From Candidatus Enterococcus courvalinii (lineage in GTDB: Bacteria; Bacillota; Bacilli; Lactobacillales; Enterococcaceae), in contig NZ_JAFLWI010000001.1 in the NCBI RefSeq assembly GCF_017315945.1, forward strand, positions 62,001-126,000: a stretch of DNA of 64,000 nt, in the 5' to 3' direction. Under the pieces are notes generated by a model. The model was not told the origin of the DNA and searched no databases. It saw nothing but the letters and a program-made list of their open reading frames with translations. Below are positions 63,995 to 64,000 of this stretch, in pieces. The stretch's first letter is position 1; every line of letters starts with the position of its first letter. The translations under genes and the position numbers were made by a program.

Positions 63995-64000
63995 TTCCTT

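Overview
The window is chromosomal DNA of a low-GC Gram-positive coccus, almost certainly an Enterococcus and probably of the E. faecium group. This rests on protein-level resemblance and gene order (groESL under a CIRCE operator, walRKHIJ, nrdHEF, feoAB plus a small Cys-rich protein, rpmG-secE-nusG, rplKA, rplJL, orphan cellobiose-type PTS permeases with RpiR regulators). No database search was possible, so the species is an inference.

Layout. 1-1.7 kb: start of groEL, groES, and a divergent CPBP membrane protease. 1.7-5.5 kb: a beta-glucoside PTS permease, 6-phospho-beta-glucosidase and RpiR regulator with a cre site. 5.6-12 kb: an SDR-like oxidoreductase and the essential cell-wall operon walR-walK-walH-walI-walJ. 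12-14.6 kb: aquaporin, DegV and DUF1836 proteins. 15-17.6 kb: a divergent RpiR regulator and a two-gene operon that pairs a stand-alone RarA/MgsA C-terminal-like protein with a PTS permease. 18.2 kb: tRNA-Lys(CUU). 19-23 kb: a VOC protein and the opuA glycine-betaine importer with a BusR-type regulator. 23-26 kb: feoAB iron(II) uptake under a Fur-like box. 26-29.8 kb: class Ib ribonucleotide reductase nrdHEF under two NrdR boxes and a DnaA box. 30-41.3 kb: MgtC-like protein, then a large carbohydrate locus (mannose-family PTS IIAB/IIC/IID, GntR regulator, GH88, GH35, DUF2264 protein and companion) sharing one palindromic operator, then nagB. 41.5-45 kb: an ABC-F protein behind a leader-peptide/terminator attenuator, an MFS transporter and a TVP38 protein. 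45.3-57 kb: ribosomal and transcription core genes (rplL, rplJ, rplA, rplK, nusG, secE, rpmG) interleaved with sdaAB/AA, lactate oxidase, a lipoprotein hydrolase, and two look-alike cassettes (HTH regulator, divergent secreted protein, tiny membrane protein). 57-64 kb: a c-di-AMP-binding-type CBS/ACT protein, a third beta-glucoside GH1/PTS locus, two convergent paralogous RpiR regulators separated by a decayed IS200/IS605 element, and queT.

Themes. Sugar capture dominates the accessory content: three cellobiose-type EIIC permeases have no IIA or IIB gene beside them, four RpiR regulators are present, and one complete mannose-type PTS sits with exo-glycosidases. The most novel-looking signals are (i) the paired regulator/secreted protein/mini membrane protein cassettes at 45.3-47.1 and 51.9-53.3 kb, which look like undescribed bacteriocin- or signalling-type units, with a 20-codon Shine-Dalgarno-led ORF in the first; (ii) a dispersed intergenic element at about 12.1, 37.5 and 53.5 kb whose stems are kept by paired changes; (iii) the RarA-C-like protein in a PTS operon; and (iv) the ABC-F attenuator.
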